Assembly (NCBI RefSeq): GCF_904846615.1
Contig: NZ_CAJHBK010000001.1
Span: 2,356,001 to 2,420,000 of the forward strand
Reading direction: 5' to 3'
DNA length: 64,000 nt
From: Psychrobacter sp. JCM 18902
Lineage (GTDB): Bacteria > Pseudomonadota > Gammaproteobacteria > Pseudomonadales > Moraxellaceae
Position 1 is the stretch's first letter. Each line of letters opens with the position of its first letter. The notes below the pieces were generated by a model, which was not told the DNA's origin, made no database searches, and saw only the letters and a list, made by a program, of their open reading frames with translations. The position numbers and the translations under genes are program-made. Of this stretch, positions 37,896 to 51,368 are shown piece after piece.

Positions 37896-39764
37896 ATGAG
37901 TCAATTTACGATTAATATTATTTTTGTAGGTCTATCTTTCGCTCTATACTTCGGTATTGCAATTTGGGCACGTGCTGGCACAACGAGTGAATTCTACGTA
38001 GCAGGCGGCGGTGTTCATCCTGTCGTCAACGGTATGGCAACGGCTGCTGACTGGATGAGTGCTGCGTCATTTATTTCGATGGCAGGTATTCTTGCCGCTG
38101 GCGGTTATGGCGCATCAACTTATTTGATGGGTTGGACAGGTGGTTATGTACTACTGGCAATGCTCCTAGCGCCTTATTTACGTAAATTTGGTAAGTTTAC
38201 GGTACCTGACTTCATCGGCGACCGTTTTTATTCAAAAACGGCAGCAATGATTGCCGTAATTTGTTTGATTATCGCCTCAACCACATACGTTATCGGTCAG
38301 ATGACAGGTGCCGGTGTCGCTTTCTCACGCTTCTTGGAAGTTGAAAACACGACTGGTCTCCTGATTGCTGCGGTTGTTGTCTTCTTCTATGCTGTACTTG
38401 GTGGTATGAAAGGGATTACTTATACGCAGGTAGCGCAGTATGTAGTTCTAATGATTGCATATACCATTCCTGCTGTTTTCATCTCACTTGAGTTAACAGG
38501 CAATCCAATTCCAGGTTTGGGCTTGTTTTCAAACCATGTGGAAGCAGGCGTTCCTATCTTAACCAAGCTAGATCAGGTGGTTACTGATTTGGGTTTCACG
38601 GCTTATACTGCTGATGTCCCTAACAAACTAAATATGGTGCTATTTACCTTATCACTCATGATCGGTACAGCAGGTCTACCACACGTTATCATCCGCTTCT
38701 TCACCGTACCTAAAGTCGCTGATGCGCGTTGGACAGCTGGTTGGACGTTGGTATTTATCTCGCTATTATACTTCACTGCTCCTGCCGTAGGTGCAATGGC
38801 ACGTTTAAACCTGATTGATACGATTTATCCACAAGGGGTAGCAGAAGCACCTATAAACTATGATCAACGTCCAGACTGGATGAAGACATGGGAAGATACC
38901 GGTCTCATTAAATATAATGATCTTAATAATGATGGTCGTATCCAAATGTACAACGACAGTGGACTTGGTGCCGCTGAGCTTGCCTTAACTGCTGCACAAG
39001 CGGATGGTGGCGATGTAGCCGCTGCCACTGCAGCCGTAGAGACTGCACGTGTCGCACAGGATCTAGAACTTAATGGACGCTTCACCGCAGCGGGCTGGAA
39101 GGGTAATGAGCTGGATGTCAATGCCGATATCTTAGTATTAGCTAACCCAGAAATTGCGAATCTTCCACCATGGGTTATTGGTCTTATCGCCGCAGGTGGT
39201 TTGGCAGCAGCGCTCTCAACAGCAGCAGGCCTACTACTGGCTATTTCGTCAGCGATCAGTCATGACTTGATTAAACGAAACCTTAATCCAAATATTACTG
39301 ATAAAGGCGAATTGAGAGTTGCGCGTATTACGATGGGTGTTGCGATTGTAGTTGCTACTTGGTTAGGAATAAATCCACCAGGGTTTGCCGCACAGGTAGT
39401 CGCATTAGCATTCGGTATCGCTGGTGCATCGCTCTTCCCTGCACTGATGATGGGTATTTTCTCTAAACGGATCAATAATGTTGGTGCCATCGCTGGTATG
39501 CTAACAGGTCTGATTAGTATCCTTGTTTATATCTTTGTCTTTAAAGGTTGGTTCTTCATTAGCGGTACAGCGAACTTCCCTGATACGGCAGAGTATTGGT
39601 TGTTTGGTATCTCACCACTATCATTTGGTGCGATTGGGGCATTGCTTAACTTTATCGTAGCGTTTGCTGTCTCTTATGCTACTGCGCCCCCACCATTACA
39701 CATTCAAGAGTTGGTTGAAAGTGTCCGCTCTCCACGTGGCGCAGGCGGTGCAGTCGACCACTAA
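37896..39764 (+). CDS. Sodium:solute symporter, acetate/organic-acid type (VC_2705 subfamily)
   Basis: SSS-family Na+-coupled permease, 622 residues, with about 13 membrane helices. Features include YVAGGGVHPVVNGMATAADW, MSAASFISMAGILAAGGYG, VPDFIGDRFYSKTAAMIAV, GTAGLPHVIIRFFTVPKVAD and AAALSTAAGLLLAISSAISH. Between helices, about 310-410 form a soluble insert containing an EF-hand-like loop DLNNDGRI (342-349) and an Ala-rich helix. This insert is seen in the subfamily that pairs with DUF4212. It resembles ActP-type acetate permease; the true substrate is not defined by sequence. Transcribed with the preceding DUF4212 gene and closed by a strong terminator. Confidence 0.93.
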   Translation: MSQFTINIIFVGLSFALYFGIAIWARAGTTSEFYVAGGGVHPVVNGMATAADWMSAASFISMAGILAAGGYGASTYLMGWTGGYVLLAMLLAPYLRKFGKFTVPDFIGDRFYSKTAAMIAVICLIIASTTYVIGQMTGAGVAFSRFLEVENTTGLLIAAVVVFFYAVLGGMKGITYTQVAQYVVLMIAYTIPAVFISLELTGNPIPGLGLFSNHVEAGVPILTKLDQVVTDLGFTAYTADVPNKLNMVLFTLSLMIGTAGLPHVIIRFFTVPKVADARWTAGWTLVFISLLYFTAPAVGAMARLNLIDTIYPQGVAEAPINYDQRPDWMKTWEDTGLIKYNDLNNDGRIQMYNDSGLGAAELALTAAQADGGDVAAATAAVETARVAQDLELNGRFTAAGWKGNELDVNADILVLANPEIANLPPWVIGLIAAGGLAAALSTAAGLLLAISSAISHDLIKRNLNPNITDKGELRVARITMGVAIVVATWLGINPPGFAAQVVALAFGIAGASLFPALMMGIFSKRINNVGAIAGMLTGLISILVYIFVFKGWFFISGTANFPDTAEYWLFGISPLSFGAIGALLNFIVAFAVSYATAPPPLHIQELVESVRSPRGAGGAVDH

Positions 39765-39799
39765 GTATATAAATGAGAATATATCTTCAGTTACTATAT

Positions 39800-39838
39800 A
39801 TCACTCACAGGCAGTAGCTGCTTGTGAGTGATTTTTTT
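39800..39838 (+). terminator. Rho-independent terminator of DUF4212-SSS operon
   Basis: ATCACTCACAGGCAG, loop TAG, CTGCTTGTGAGTGAT, one G-T pair, then seven T. Confidence 0.93.
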
Positions 39839-39905
39839 ATCTCTTATTTATTATAAAAAATGTTAGATTTTTGCTTTATTGAATATACTTTATTAACTAT
39901 GCTTA

Positions 39906-40094
39906 GGACGTGTTCTCAATTAAATCGATTACCCTCTAAATGGGCTAAAAATGGCTAAAAATGGCTAAAAATGGCTAAATTTTGCCAAACATCGTTAATA
40001 GCTTATCAATATCTCGATATTATTTGCGCTACTTTCCTTGTTTGACGGCAATTTATCTCATTTTTATGACCATTTTTAAAATGAGAACACGCCC
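39906..40094 (-). mobile_element. MITE-like element, copy 3 (189 bp)
   Basis: Inverted relative to copies 1 and 2. Its ends are GGACGTGTTCTCAATT and AATGAGAACACGCCC, flanked by TA on both sides (39904-39905, 40095-40096). It is 19 bp longer than the 170-bp copies because the 10-bp unit TGGCTAAAAA is repeated several times in one arm (39953-39990). Confidence 0.87.
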
Positions 40095-40143
40095 TAGTTA
40101 AAAGCGCTCAATTAAAAGTGCTTAACGCATTAAGGAAGATTTT

Positions 40144-40689
40144 ATGCTTTTTGAGTTTATCGCTACCATCGCTGCCGCATTTGGCATGGCTGGTCTGGCA
40201 CTCATTATAACTCACCTCAGTAAACTGGCTGGCAAACGCGCACCAAAGTGGCTTATTCCTTTGTTTGCTGCGATTGGTATGTTTGCCTTTCAAATACACC
40301 AAGAGTATAACTGGTATGGTCAGCAAGTGAGCAAGTTACCAGCAGGCGTGCAAGTCGTCAAAGTAGCAAAAAGCACCGAGTGGTTTCGCCCATGGTCTTA
40401 TATCAAACCGCAAATATTACGTTTTATCGCTGCCGATACCGCCAACGCTAGCGTACAAGTAGATAATCCAGATGTATATTTGGTTAATTTATATCTTTTT
40501 GAAAGACGCAGAAGTGTGCAGAAAATACCACAAGTTATAGACTGTCGTATTCCTACGCGTGCCGATTATGTCATACCCGAAAAAAACAGTAAGCTAACGA
40601 TTGATGAACATGTCAAGCAAACAACAGCATGGCGAGAGTTAGTAACAGATGACCCGTTGTTCATTAGTATCTGTACTGATAAAAGCTAA
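40144..40689 (+). CDS. Two-helix membrane protein of unknown function
   Basis: A 181-residue protein with two N-terminal hydrophobic segments (about 4-27 and 35-50), then a soluble C-terminal part of about 130 residues with short conserved-looking pieces (AKSTEWFRPWSYIKPQILRF, DVYLVNLYLFERR, IDCRIPTRADYVIP). The start is preceded by AAGGAAGATTTT. No domain identified. It is alone in its orientation, with the convergent rhomboid gene following. MITE copy 3 ends 49 bp upstream, so this insertion may influence its expression. Confidence 0.8.
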   Translation: MLFEFIATIAAAFGMAGLALIITHLSKLAGKRAPKWLIPLFAAIGMFAFQIHQEYNWYGQQVSKLPAGVQVVKVAKSTEWFRPWSYIKPQILRFIAADTANASVQVDNPDVYLVNLYLFERRRSVQKIPQVIDCRIPTRADYVIPEKNSKLTIDEHVKQTTAWRELVTDDPLFISICTDKS

Positions 40690-40773
40690 CCTCCTCATAA
40701 ATATGCAAATAAAACCCTGCTAAAACATCTGATTATTAAGGGATTTAAGACGGCTTATATTATAGTCATGTAT

Positions 40774-41379
40774 TCAATTGCGCTGAGAAGTTGCGGTATA
40801 AGTATGCTTAGAATTAGCGCCTAACAGCAATCCAGCGCATAGACCACCGAAGTGCGCCGCAAACGAGATACCTTGTTGCGGCATCAATCCTTGCTTGATG
40901 GTCAACCAATAGCCAGTACCCATGACAATACAGGCAATCAAATAACCCCAACGCCGCGCAAATACAGCACCGCCTATCATATAGCCGAGCATCGCGAAGC
41001 ATAGCCCTGATGCGCCAACATGAATTGACAATGGCGAGCCAATGATCCAAGTGACCAATCCAGATGCGATAATGAGCTTAATCACTGTTCGATAAGCATT
41101 CTTCTCAAACAATCCAAACAAAAATAAAATTTGTAATAACGTCAAAGTGTTACCAAGCAAATGTGAAAAATTGCCATGCATCGTCCATGATGCAAATACT
41201 CCAATCATACTGCCCACGTCTAAGGCACGAGGCACAATCCCAAAGATATTCCACATGCCAAATAATGCCACTTCATTTAAAAAAAACATGCCCCACATCG
41301 GTATTAATACAAAAGCATATAAGCCTATAACCTGCTTTATTCGTATCATAATCAAGCTAAGCAGTTGCTGCCAATTCAT
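40774..41379 (-). CDS. Rhomboid-family intramembrane serine protease
   Basis: A six-helix membrane protease of 201 residues. The catalytic Ser124 is in HVGASGLCFAMLGY (GxSG motif) and the catalytic His176 is in ISFAAHFGGLCAGLLLG; the helix-2 residues HGNFSHLLGN (about 68-77) form the oxyanion hole. The start ATG at 41379 has no strong ribosome site visible. Rhomboids cleave within single-pass membrane proteins; the substrate is unknown. It is a compact GlpG-like core without a soluble domain. Next gene on this strand is the 5'-nucleotidase upstream, 52 bp away. Confidence 0.9.
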   Translation of the reverse strand: MNWQQLLSLIMIRIKQVIGLYAFVLIPMWGMFFLNEVALFGMWNIFGIVPRALDVGSMIGVFASWTMHGNFSHLLGNTLTLLQILFLFGLFEKNAYRTVIKLIIASGLVTWIIGSPLSIHVGASGLCFAMLGYMIGGAVFARRWGYLIACIVMGTGYWLTIKQGLMPQQGISFAAHFGGLCAGLLLGANSKHTYTATSQRN

Positions 41380-41431
41380 ATAATGCCCTATTCTTTTAAT
41401 TCATGTTTTAATCTATGTTTTTAGCGATATT

Positions 41432-42481
41432 TTAATGACTCAGCGTAGTAGTGGCGCGTGTTACAGGTGTAAAATCTAACAATGCAGCCTCTTTGTCAGT
41501 CATCAAATAACTGTCACTATGTAATAACGACGTCGAGTGATAAGGCACTAAAGCGGTGGGCACAAAACGACGGGCGGCATCGATATGTTTGATAGAATCA
41601 TCAAAAAAGATATGAGGTGCAAATGTTCTAAGCACAGCTGTTTTTTCTAAACCTCCTAAGAAAAACGCCATATCAACATTGACGCCCCACTCTCGCAATG
41701 TCTTAATCGCGCGCAGATCAGCAGGTGCGTTGCGAGCTGTCACCAATGCAATCTTTATGGGAGAATACTTGAGACCAGCGGGTAGACGTTCCTGTAAGTT
41801 TGATAGTTTAATCAACAATTCAGCATAAGGACCTTTTTCAATCGGTAAATCACGCATCTGTATTTCGCGATCGTGAAAAGCACGCAGTCCTTTTTGCTTG
41901 TACAGCAGTTCACCTGAATCATCAAACAGCACCGCATCACCATCAAAAGCAATACGCAACTGATCAGTATCTAACTCATAAGTATTGACAGGGGTTGCAT
42001 CGAGTATCGCACAAGCACAAATATTGGCATCAGCCACTTGCTGGGCATCTTCGCGATTGGTCGTCAAAAATAGATCGACATTGAAGTCTTTAATATAAGG
42101 AGCAACAGGACTGCCTGAAATAAATGCCGAGCGTGAGATAGTCAGCTCATGTTCAAGAATTGCATTGAGGACTTGAATGCCCGTATCTGGACTACTTTTT
42201 GAAACAATGACCACTTCCACCAAAGGTGTCTCAACCTCTAAATCTTGCATACCATCATTGCAATAATTATTCAGATTTAATAGAGCTTTAATTAATGGGT
42301 AACCAGCACCTATACTGAGAGCATCGTTCTCACGCTTGGTCATATAGTCTCGAAACTCTTTTATGGCGCTTGCAGGTCTCTGCTCTAGCAGCTCTAGCAA
42401 ATAATTTTCTGATTCGGTTAAATCAAAAAGTGCCGTTGCAGAAATCGCGACGATGAGCGTATTACTAAAATCGACTGCCAT
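41432..42481 (-). CDS. Cytosolic 5'-nucleotidase (NT5C1-like)
   Basis: A 349-residue nucleotidase of the family first described for mammalian cytosolic 5'-nucleotidase I (PF06189-like), expected to dephosphorylate AMP or similar monophosphates. Evidence: the opening DFSNTLIVAISATALFDLTE, VVIVSKSSPDTGIQVLNAIL, RIAFDGDAVLFDDSGE with its nucleophile-type aspartates, KIALVTARNAPADLRAIKTL, FFLGGLEKTAVL and HIFFDDSIKHID. The rhomboid gene follows 52 bp downstream. Substrate specificity is not known. Confidence 0.88.
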   Translation of the reverse strand: MAVDFSNTLIVAISATALFDLTESENYLLELLEQRPASAIKEFRDYMTKRENDALSIGAGYPLIKALLNLNNYCNDGMQDLEVETPLVEVVIVSKSSPDTGIQVLNAILEHELTISRSAFISGSPVAPYIKDFNVDLFLTTNREDAQQVADANICACAILDATPVNTYELDTDQLRIAFDGDAVLFDDSGELLYKQKGLRAFHDREIQMRDLPIEKGPYAELLIKLSNLQERLPAGLKYSPIKIALVTARNAPADLRAIKTLREWGVNVDMAFFLGGLEKTAVLRTFAPHIFFDDSIKHIDAARRFVPTALVPYHSTSLLHSDSYLMTDKEAALLDFTPVTRATTTLSH

Positions 42482-42817
42482 GATTTTCTCTACTTATGAA
42501 GTTATCTATTCGGAAATGCCAACCAGTTTACTACATTCACAAGCCCTTAGAATGATAAGAAAAGTTATCCACGTATAATGTCATTTAGTATAAAAACTAC
42601 TTTTTAAGTAATCAAAATGACCGCTCAAAAAATGTCTCATAATGTGACTTTATGTGGAATAATTTAACCATAGAATTGTTATGTCGACTTTTTCTTTTAT
42701 CATAAAAAAGCCATATTGCTATGAAAACAATATGGCCCTATTAATGAACAATACAGATGAACAGTGTAGATAAACGACGCAGCTATGATTTTCTAAGCTT
42801 ACTTTTATCAATAGCGC
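42482..42817. other. Intergenic region downstream of TRAP operon
   Basis: The 336-bp gap carries the TRAP operon terminator (42703-42736) and upstream sequence of the nucleotidase gene; no gene was seen. Confidence 0.5.
42703..42736 (-). terminator. Rho-independent terminator of TRAP operon
   Basis: GCCATATTG, loop of 8-9 nt, CAATATGGC, followed on the minus strand by a T-run. Confidence 0.88.
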
Positions 42818-44107
42818 TTACGTTAGCAGCACTAAAGATATCGCTGGAAAGGCGACCAAAATAACCAGTCGAATCAGATCAGAGACAATAAACGGTGCGA
42901 CCCCGCGAAACATATCAGACAGCTTAATATGCGGTGCCATCGCTTTAATGACAAAGATATTCATCCCCATCGGCGGCGTAATCAGTCCAAGCTCTACTGT
43001 CAATACAGCGATGATACCAAACCATACGGGATCAAACCCTAACGCCACAATGATTGGATATACCACTGGAATGGTAATGACCAGCATCGCCAAAGCATCC
43101 ATGAACAACCCTAAGAGGAAGTACATGATTAAGATACAGATCAGTACAATCATCGGGCTGACTGCTAATGTACCAATCCAAGTCGCTAGCGTATAAGACA
43201 AGCGTGAAACGGAGATAAAGTAACCCAAGGCTTCTGCACCCAGCAGCATAAAGAACACCACCGCTGATAATGCAAGCGTTTCAATCAAAGATTGCTTTAG
43301 ACCTTTTATACGCATGCCTTTGGCAAAAGCATAAGCCCAAGAAACAAACGCACCGACTGCCGCTCCTTCTGTCGGAGTAAATAACCCAAAGAAAATACCA
43401 GCGATAATCACAATAAAAATAAAGCTAAATGGGATGAGTCCCGTCAATGACAGCAGCTTGGCTTTCCAAGAAGTAGGCTCACCGCGACGCGCTAAATGCG
43501 GCTTCCAGCGTACCATAATCATAACAGTGATTGAGTACATCACCATGCCCAAAATCCCAGGCAAGAAACCAGCGATGAACATGTCACCGACCGACTGCTG
43601 GGTTAAGATGGCATAGACCAGTAGCGCAATGCTAGGCGGAATCATAATACCTAACGTGCCACCCGCTGCTAAAATACCACAGGCAAAACCTGGTTGATAA
43701 CCATACTTCTCCATTTGTGGCAGCGCAACCTTGGTCATAGTGGATGCTGTGGCTAAGGATGAGCCTGAGATAGAAGCAAAAATACCAGACGATCCTATAC
43801 CAGCGATACCCAAACTGCCCCTCACTCCACCAAAAATAGTTCGGGTAGCTTCAAATAATTTCCCTGCCATCCCTGAATGAGTGGCAAAAACGCCCATTAA
43901 AATAAATAAGGGAATCGCACTAAAGTCATACTTTGCCAAGACATCGACTGGGATGTCTTTGAGCATTTGTAATGCACCACTGGGCGCCGTCACTGCGCCA
44001 AAACCAACCAATCCAACACCTAACATGGCAAGCGCCACTGGAACTCGCAGGACAACAAGTAGGATCATGACGATTAAGCCGATAGCTCCAATAATTTCTG
44101 GACTCAT
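42818..44107 (-). CDS. dctM: TRAP transporter large permease (DctM type)
   Basis: The large, 12-helix membrane subunit of a tripartite ATP-independent periplasmic transporter; 429 residues. Features: VLRVPVALAMLGVGLVGFG, FILMGVFATHSGMAGKLFEA, GIAGIGSSGIFASISGSSLA, GGTLGIMIPPSIALLVYAIL, GFLPGILGMVMYSITVMIMV, FTPTEGAAVGAFVSWAYAF, and the C-terminal GLITPPMGMNIFVIKAMAPH. The start ATG overlaps the dctQ stop by 4 bp (ATGA), showing translational coupling. The transported acid is unknown; DctP below gives the specificity. Confidence 0.95.
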   Translation of the reverse strand: MSPEIIGAIGLIVMILLVVLRVPVALAMLGVGLVGFGAVTAPSGALQMLKDIPVDVLAKYDFSAIPLFILMGVFATHSGMAGKLFEATRTIFGGVRGSLGIAGIGSSGIFASISGSSLATASTMTKVALPQMEKYGYQPGFACGILAAGGTLGIMIPPSIALLVYAILTQQSVGDMFIAGFLPGILGMVMYSITVMIMVRWKPHLARRGEPTSWKAKLLSLTGLIPFSFIFIVIIAGIFFGLFTPTEGAAVGAFVSWAYAFAKGMRIKGLKQSLIETLALSAVVFFMLLGAEALGYFISVSRLSYTLATWIGTLAVSPMIVLICILIMYFLLGLFMDALAMLVITIPVVYPIIVALGFDPVWFGIIAVLTVELGLITPPMGMNIFVIKAMAPHIKLSDMFRGVAPFIVSDLIRLVILVAFPAISLVLLT

Positions 44108-44631
44108 GCGCCTGTCTCCTCGGCGTCAAAGAACTCGCCCGTTTTAAAGATATTAATGGATTCGATTAATGAGCGAATGGCGAGTAAGAGACTTAAAAAT
44201 GCACTAAATGCATAGATGGGCATCATTGACAATCTAAGATCTTGAGTGACTTTGCCGTATTCTATGGCATCAACAGCACTCTCATAAAGCCCCCAAGCAA
44301 AAACGATACCAATGACGAAAAAGCCCATCATAAAGACGCCCATCATATAACCTTTAATGGCTTGCGGCATTTTTTGGGTAAAGACATCAACGATGATTTG
44401 TGAGCGTTCGACGAAAGCGCCAAAGGCAGCAAGTAAAGCAAAGAGCATGAAGTAAGAGACGATCTCTACACTGCCTTTAACAGTAAAGCCAAACTCGCCA
44501 CCAGTCAGCTTGAAAATATAACGAGCAGTCACATCGAGCATCGTTGTGAGGACAATAATAATAAGACTGATACCACCGATAAACTGGCATAATCTAGAGA
44601 TTAGAACACTGATTTTTACTAAAAATGCCAT
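44104..44631 (-). CDS. dctQ: TRAP transporter small permease (DctQ type)
   Basis: A four-helix membrane subunit of 175 residues that pairs with DctM. Helices at about 17-37, 51-75, 88-110 and 130-152; the family segment GFTVKGSVEIVSYFMLFALL and AFGAFVERSQIIVDVFTQKM is present. It starts 17 bp after the dctP stop and overlaps dctM by 4 bp. Confidence 0.93.
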   Translation of the reverse strand: MAFLVKISVLISRLCQFIGGISLIIIVLTTMLDVTARYIFKLTGGEFGFTVKGSVEIVSYFMLFALLAAFGAFVERSQIIVDVFTQKMPQAIKGYMMGVFMMGFFVIGIVFAWGLYESAVDAIEYGKVTQDLRLSMMPIYAFSAFLSLLLAIRSLIESINIFKTGEFFDAEETGA

Positions 44632-44648
44632 GTGACACCTCCAATGGG

Positions 44649-45710
44649 TTATACCACTTTACAAGCAGCACTGGCGGCTTTTGCTTTCTCATAGACACTA
44701 TCAGCATCTAAACCCAAAGCATTGACATCACTTAGATATTTTTTAGTACCCTTTTCAAGTGGTCCTTTCCAATCAGGATCATTCAATGGATCAGGAATTT
44801 CAACGATCTCATCGCCTTTAGCTTTAGCAGCTTGAATGGCCATTTGATCATGCTTATCAAACACTTCACCAACTTTATTCGCCAATGCCATTCCTGAGTT
44901 TTTATCCAACACTTGCTTTAAATCATCAGGTAAGTTGTTATATTTATCCTTATTCATAGTGACCATCAGCGCCGAACTATAAAAAGGAATGTTGGTATGA
45001 TATTTGGTAATTTCGTCAATTTTGAACGCTGTTACGGCCTCCCAGGGAAAGCTCAACCCATCGACGACGCCGCGTTGTAGCGAGGTATACATATCGTTAG
45101 CAGGCAATCCTACTGGTGACGCCCCAGCACTTTCGATAATGTCACCCGCGACCGCAGAAGGGCGGCGGATGCGCATACCTTTCATGTCTTCAGGAGTCCG
45201 AATCAATTTATCCGTAGTATGCAGTGAGCCAGGCCCAGCACCATACATAAATAGTAGATGTGAGTCTTCATACTCACTAGCAAGCGTGCCATCCTCATAA
45301 AGAGTCTGAAGCATACAACCCATTTGAGTCGCTGAGTTTGATAAACCAGGAAGTTCAGTGATTTGAGTTAAAGGAAAACGACCACTGGTATAACCATGTG
45401 CTTGTGAGCCGATATCTATCGTACCTTTAGCAGCAGATTCGTACGTAACATCTGCTTTGGCAAGACCCGCGGAAGGATACAACTCTACTTTTAAGCGACC
45501 ATTAGAATCTGTTTCAATTTGCTTTGCCCAAGGTTCAAAAACCTCTGTGCTGATAGAAGAGGTTGCTGGCCAAAAGTGAGAGAAGCGTAAAACGGTCGTT
45601 TCTTGAGAGGTTGCTGATGAGCCATCAGTCGTGTTAGAAGATTGGTTAGAGCAGCCTAAAAGACTTACAGCCGCTAAGGCACCAATTGAAAAAAGAGGAG
45701 CTAGCTTCAT
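44649..45710 (-). CDS. dctP: TRAP transporter substrate-binding protein (DctP type)
   Basis: Periplasmic solute-binding protein that captures the substrate for DctQM. The start is placed at the ATG at 45710 (353 residues): AAGGAATTGATA precedes it and a proper signal peptide follows (MKLAPLFSIGALAAVSLLGC), with a lipobox at LLGC, so it is probably membrane-anchored. The frame is open 31 codons further up without a ribosome site. The TRAP binding fold is shown by LRFSHFWPATSSISTEVFEP, VELYPSAGLAKADVTYES, MKGMRIRRPSAVAGDIIESA (binding Arg of the carboxylate) and GVVDGLSFPWEAVTAFK. Organic acid substrate likely; identity not resolved. It is the first gene of dctP-dctQ-dctM. Confidence 0.93.
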   Translation of the reverse strand: MKLAPLFSIGALAAVSLLGCSNQSSNTTDGSSATSQETTVLRFSHFWPATSSISTEVFEPWAKQIETDSNGRLKVELYPSAGLAKADVTYESAAKGTIDIGSQAHGYTSGRFPLTQITELPGLSNSATQMGCMLQTLYEDGTLASEYEDSHLLFMYGAGPGSLHTTDKLIRTPEDMKGMRIRRPSAVAGDIIESAGASPVGLPANDMYTSLQRGVVDGLSFPWEAVTAFKIDEITKYHTNIPFYSSALMVTMNKDKYNNLPDDLKQVLDKNSGMALANKVGEVFDKHDQMAIQAAKAKGDEIVEIPDPLNDPDWKGPLEKGTKKYLSDVNALGLDADSVYEKAKAASAACKVV

Positions 45711-46079
45711 TATCAATTCCTTTTGATAATTGTGAAAATAGGAGTAATACATCACTGGTAAATAATCCAATCTATACCAGATGTAATAACTTACAAGTTT
45801 CAAATATATCTTTTACATACCTGTAATAAAAATCTAGTTTAAAATTAGCAGCTATAATGATATAAGTCAAATCATTTTGATGGCAGGACTAGAAAATATA
45901 TTCATAGAATTGCATAGCATTTAAACAAAAAAATCGTCAATTCAAATAGAAAATACACTTATAGAGTGTGAATTATAAAAGTAAGTTAGATTAAGTGTAA
46001 AATTATACTAAATCTCAACCCACACACAAAGAAAATCCCCCGGCTAGATAACTAGTCGGGGGATATTTCAGAATAGAGA
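45711..46079. other. Intergenic region dctP / rrn operon
   Basis: The 369-bp AT-rich region holds the dctP promoter region and the rrn terminator at 46030-46064; no gene was seen. Confidence 0.5.
46030..46064 (-). terminator. Rho-independent terminator of the rrn operon
   Basis: On the minus strand ATCCCCCGACTAG, loop TTAT, CTAGCCGGGGGAT, 13-bp stem with one G-T pair, then TTTTC; 16 bp past the 5S gene. Confidence 0.92.
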
Positions 46080-46193
46080 GCTGACGATGACCTACTCTCA
46101 CATGGACGAATCCACACTACCATTGGCGCAATGATGTTTCACTTCTGAGTTCGGGAAGGGATCAGGTGGTGCCATCATGCTATTGTCGTCAGC
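46080..46193 (-). rRNA. rrf: 5S ribosomal RNA
   Basis: Plus-strand reading GATGACCTACTCTCACATGG and ACTTCTGAGTTCGGGAAGGG are the reverse complement of the conserved 5S 3' region and core. Boundaries are from the paired ends GCTGACGA / TCGTCAGC and may be off by a few bases. Confidence 0.95.
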
Positions 46194-46384
46194 AAAGGGG
46201 GTTAGATATGAGTCTGTTATTTTTATTGTTTGACTATAAGTGTTTAGTTTATGGTCGATCAACTTGTAACCTAACTGAATCAAGGTTAAAGGTGATATCG
46301 AAATATTCTTTCTTTTATTCTATAAGCTTTCGCTTATACAAGATAGATTAATTAGAGCTTTCATACAAACCACTTGGGTGTTGT

Positions 46385-49247
<2,863 letters not shown>

Positions 49248-49592
49248 TACAACCCCAAGTAGTCTTTCGACTGCTAAGTGTTATAAAGTCTAATTATGAT
49301 AACGATATCACCTATGTTTATACGCTTGATTCAGTTCTCTTATTACTTTTTTTAATCACTCATCCCTGGGATAACAACTGATGTCGTTAAGAGGTGAGTG
49401 ATTAAGGTTAAGAGGTGCGCGTGAACACGCTCCTCCTAACCCAGACTCATATCTATGTTTTTAAATAGTCTCTATGCTCTCGTCGAGTCACAGATTCTGT
49501 ATAAAACAGAAAGAAGTAATCGTGTCTTTATTCAAAGATAAATCACTTGTTTCTATTTATACTATTAGCACTTAAAGCTTATTCGTCTATAG
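49248..49592. other. Spacer between tRNA-Ala and 23S rRNA
   Basis: The 345-bp transcribed spacer contains no further tRNA; it presumably holds RNase III processing stems and antitermination sites, which were not precisely mapped. Confidence 0.6.
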
Positions 49593-49668
49593 TGGTGGAG
49601 CCAAACGGAGTCGAACCGTTGACCTCCTGCGTGCAAGGCAGGCGCTCTACCAACTGAGCTATGGCCCC
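49593..49668 (-). tRNA. tRNA-Ala (anticodon TGC)
   Basis: 76 nt on the minus strand: GGGGCCATAGCTCAG start, anticodon loop CTTGCAC, T-arm GGTTCGACTCC and encoded CCA end. The acceptor arm GGGGCCA pairs with TGGCTCC. Located between 16S-tRNA-Ile and 23S. Confidence 0.98.
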
Positions 49669-49677
49669 ATTATAAAA

Positions 49678-49754
49678 TGGTGGGTCTAAGTGGACTTGAA
49701 CCACTGACCCCCGCGTTATCAACACGGTGCTCTAACCAGCTGAGCTACAGACCC
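49678..49754 (-). tRNA. tRNA-Ile (anticodon GAT)
   Basis: 77 nt on the minus strand: GGGTCTGTAGCTCAGC start, anticodon loop TTGATAA, T-arm GGTTCAAGTCC and encoded CCA end. It lies 9 bp before tRNA-Ala and 75 bp after 16S. Confidence 0.98.
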
Positions 49755-49829
49755 AATTACGCTTGTTAAAACGTAAGCTTAAACTAAAGAACAACTTGTT
49801 GTGAATTCTTGCTGACCGAATGCCATCTA

Positions 49830-51368
<1,539 letters not shown>

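Larger units (their letters stand above)
39765..40143. other. Intergenic region with terminator and MITE copy 3
   Basis: The 379-bp gap holds the operon terminator, then MITE copy 3, then a 49-bp leader of the next gene with AAGGAAG before the ATG. Confidence 0.6.

Noticed and set aside
45711-45803. Longer N-terminus for DctP
   Set aside because: The extra 31 residues are Tyr-rich, would bury the signal peptide and have no ribosome site, while the ATG at 45710 has AAGGAATTGATA upstream.
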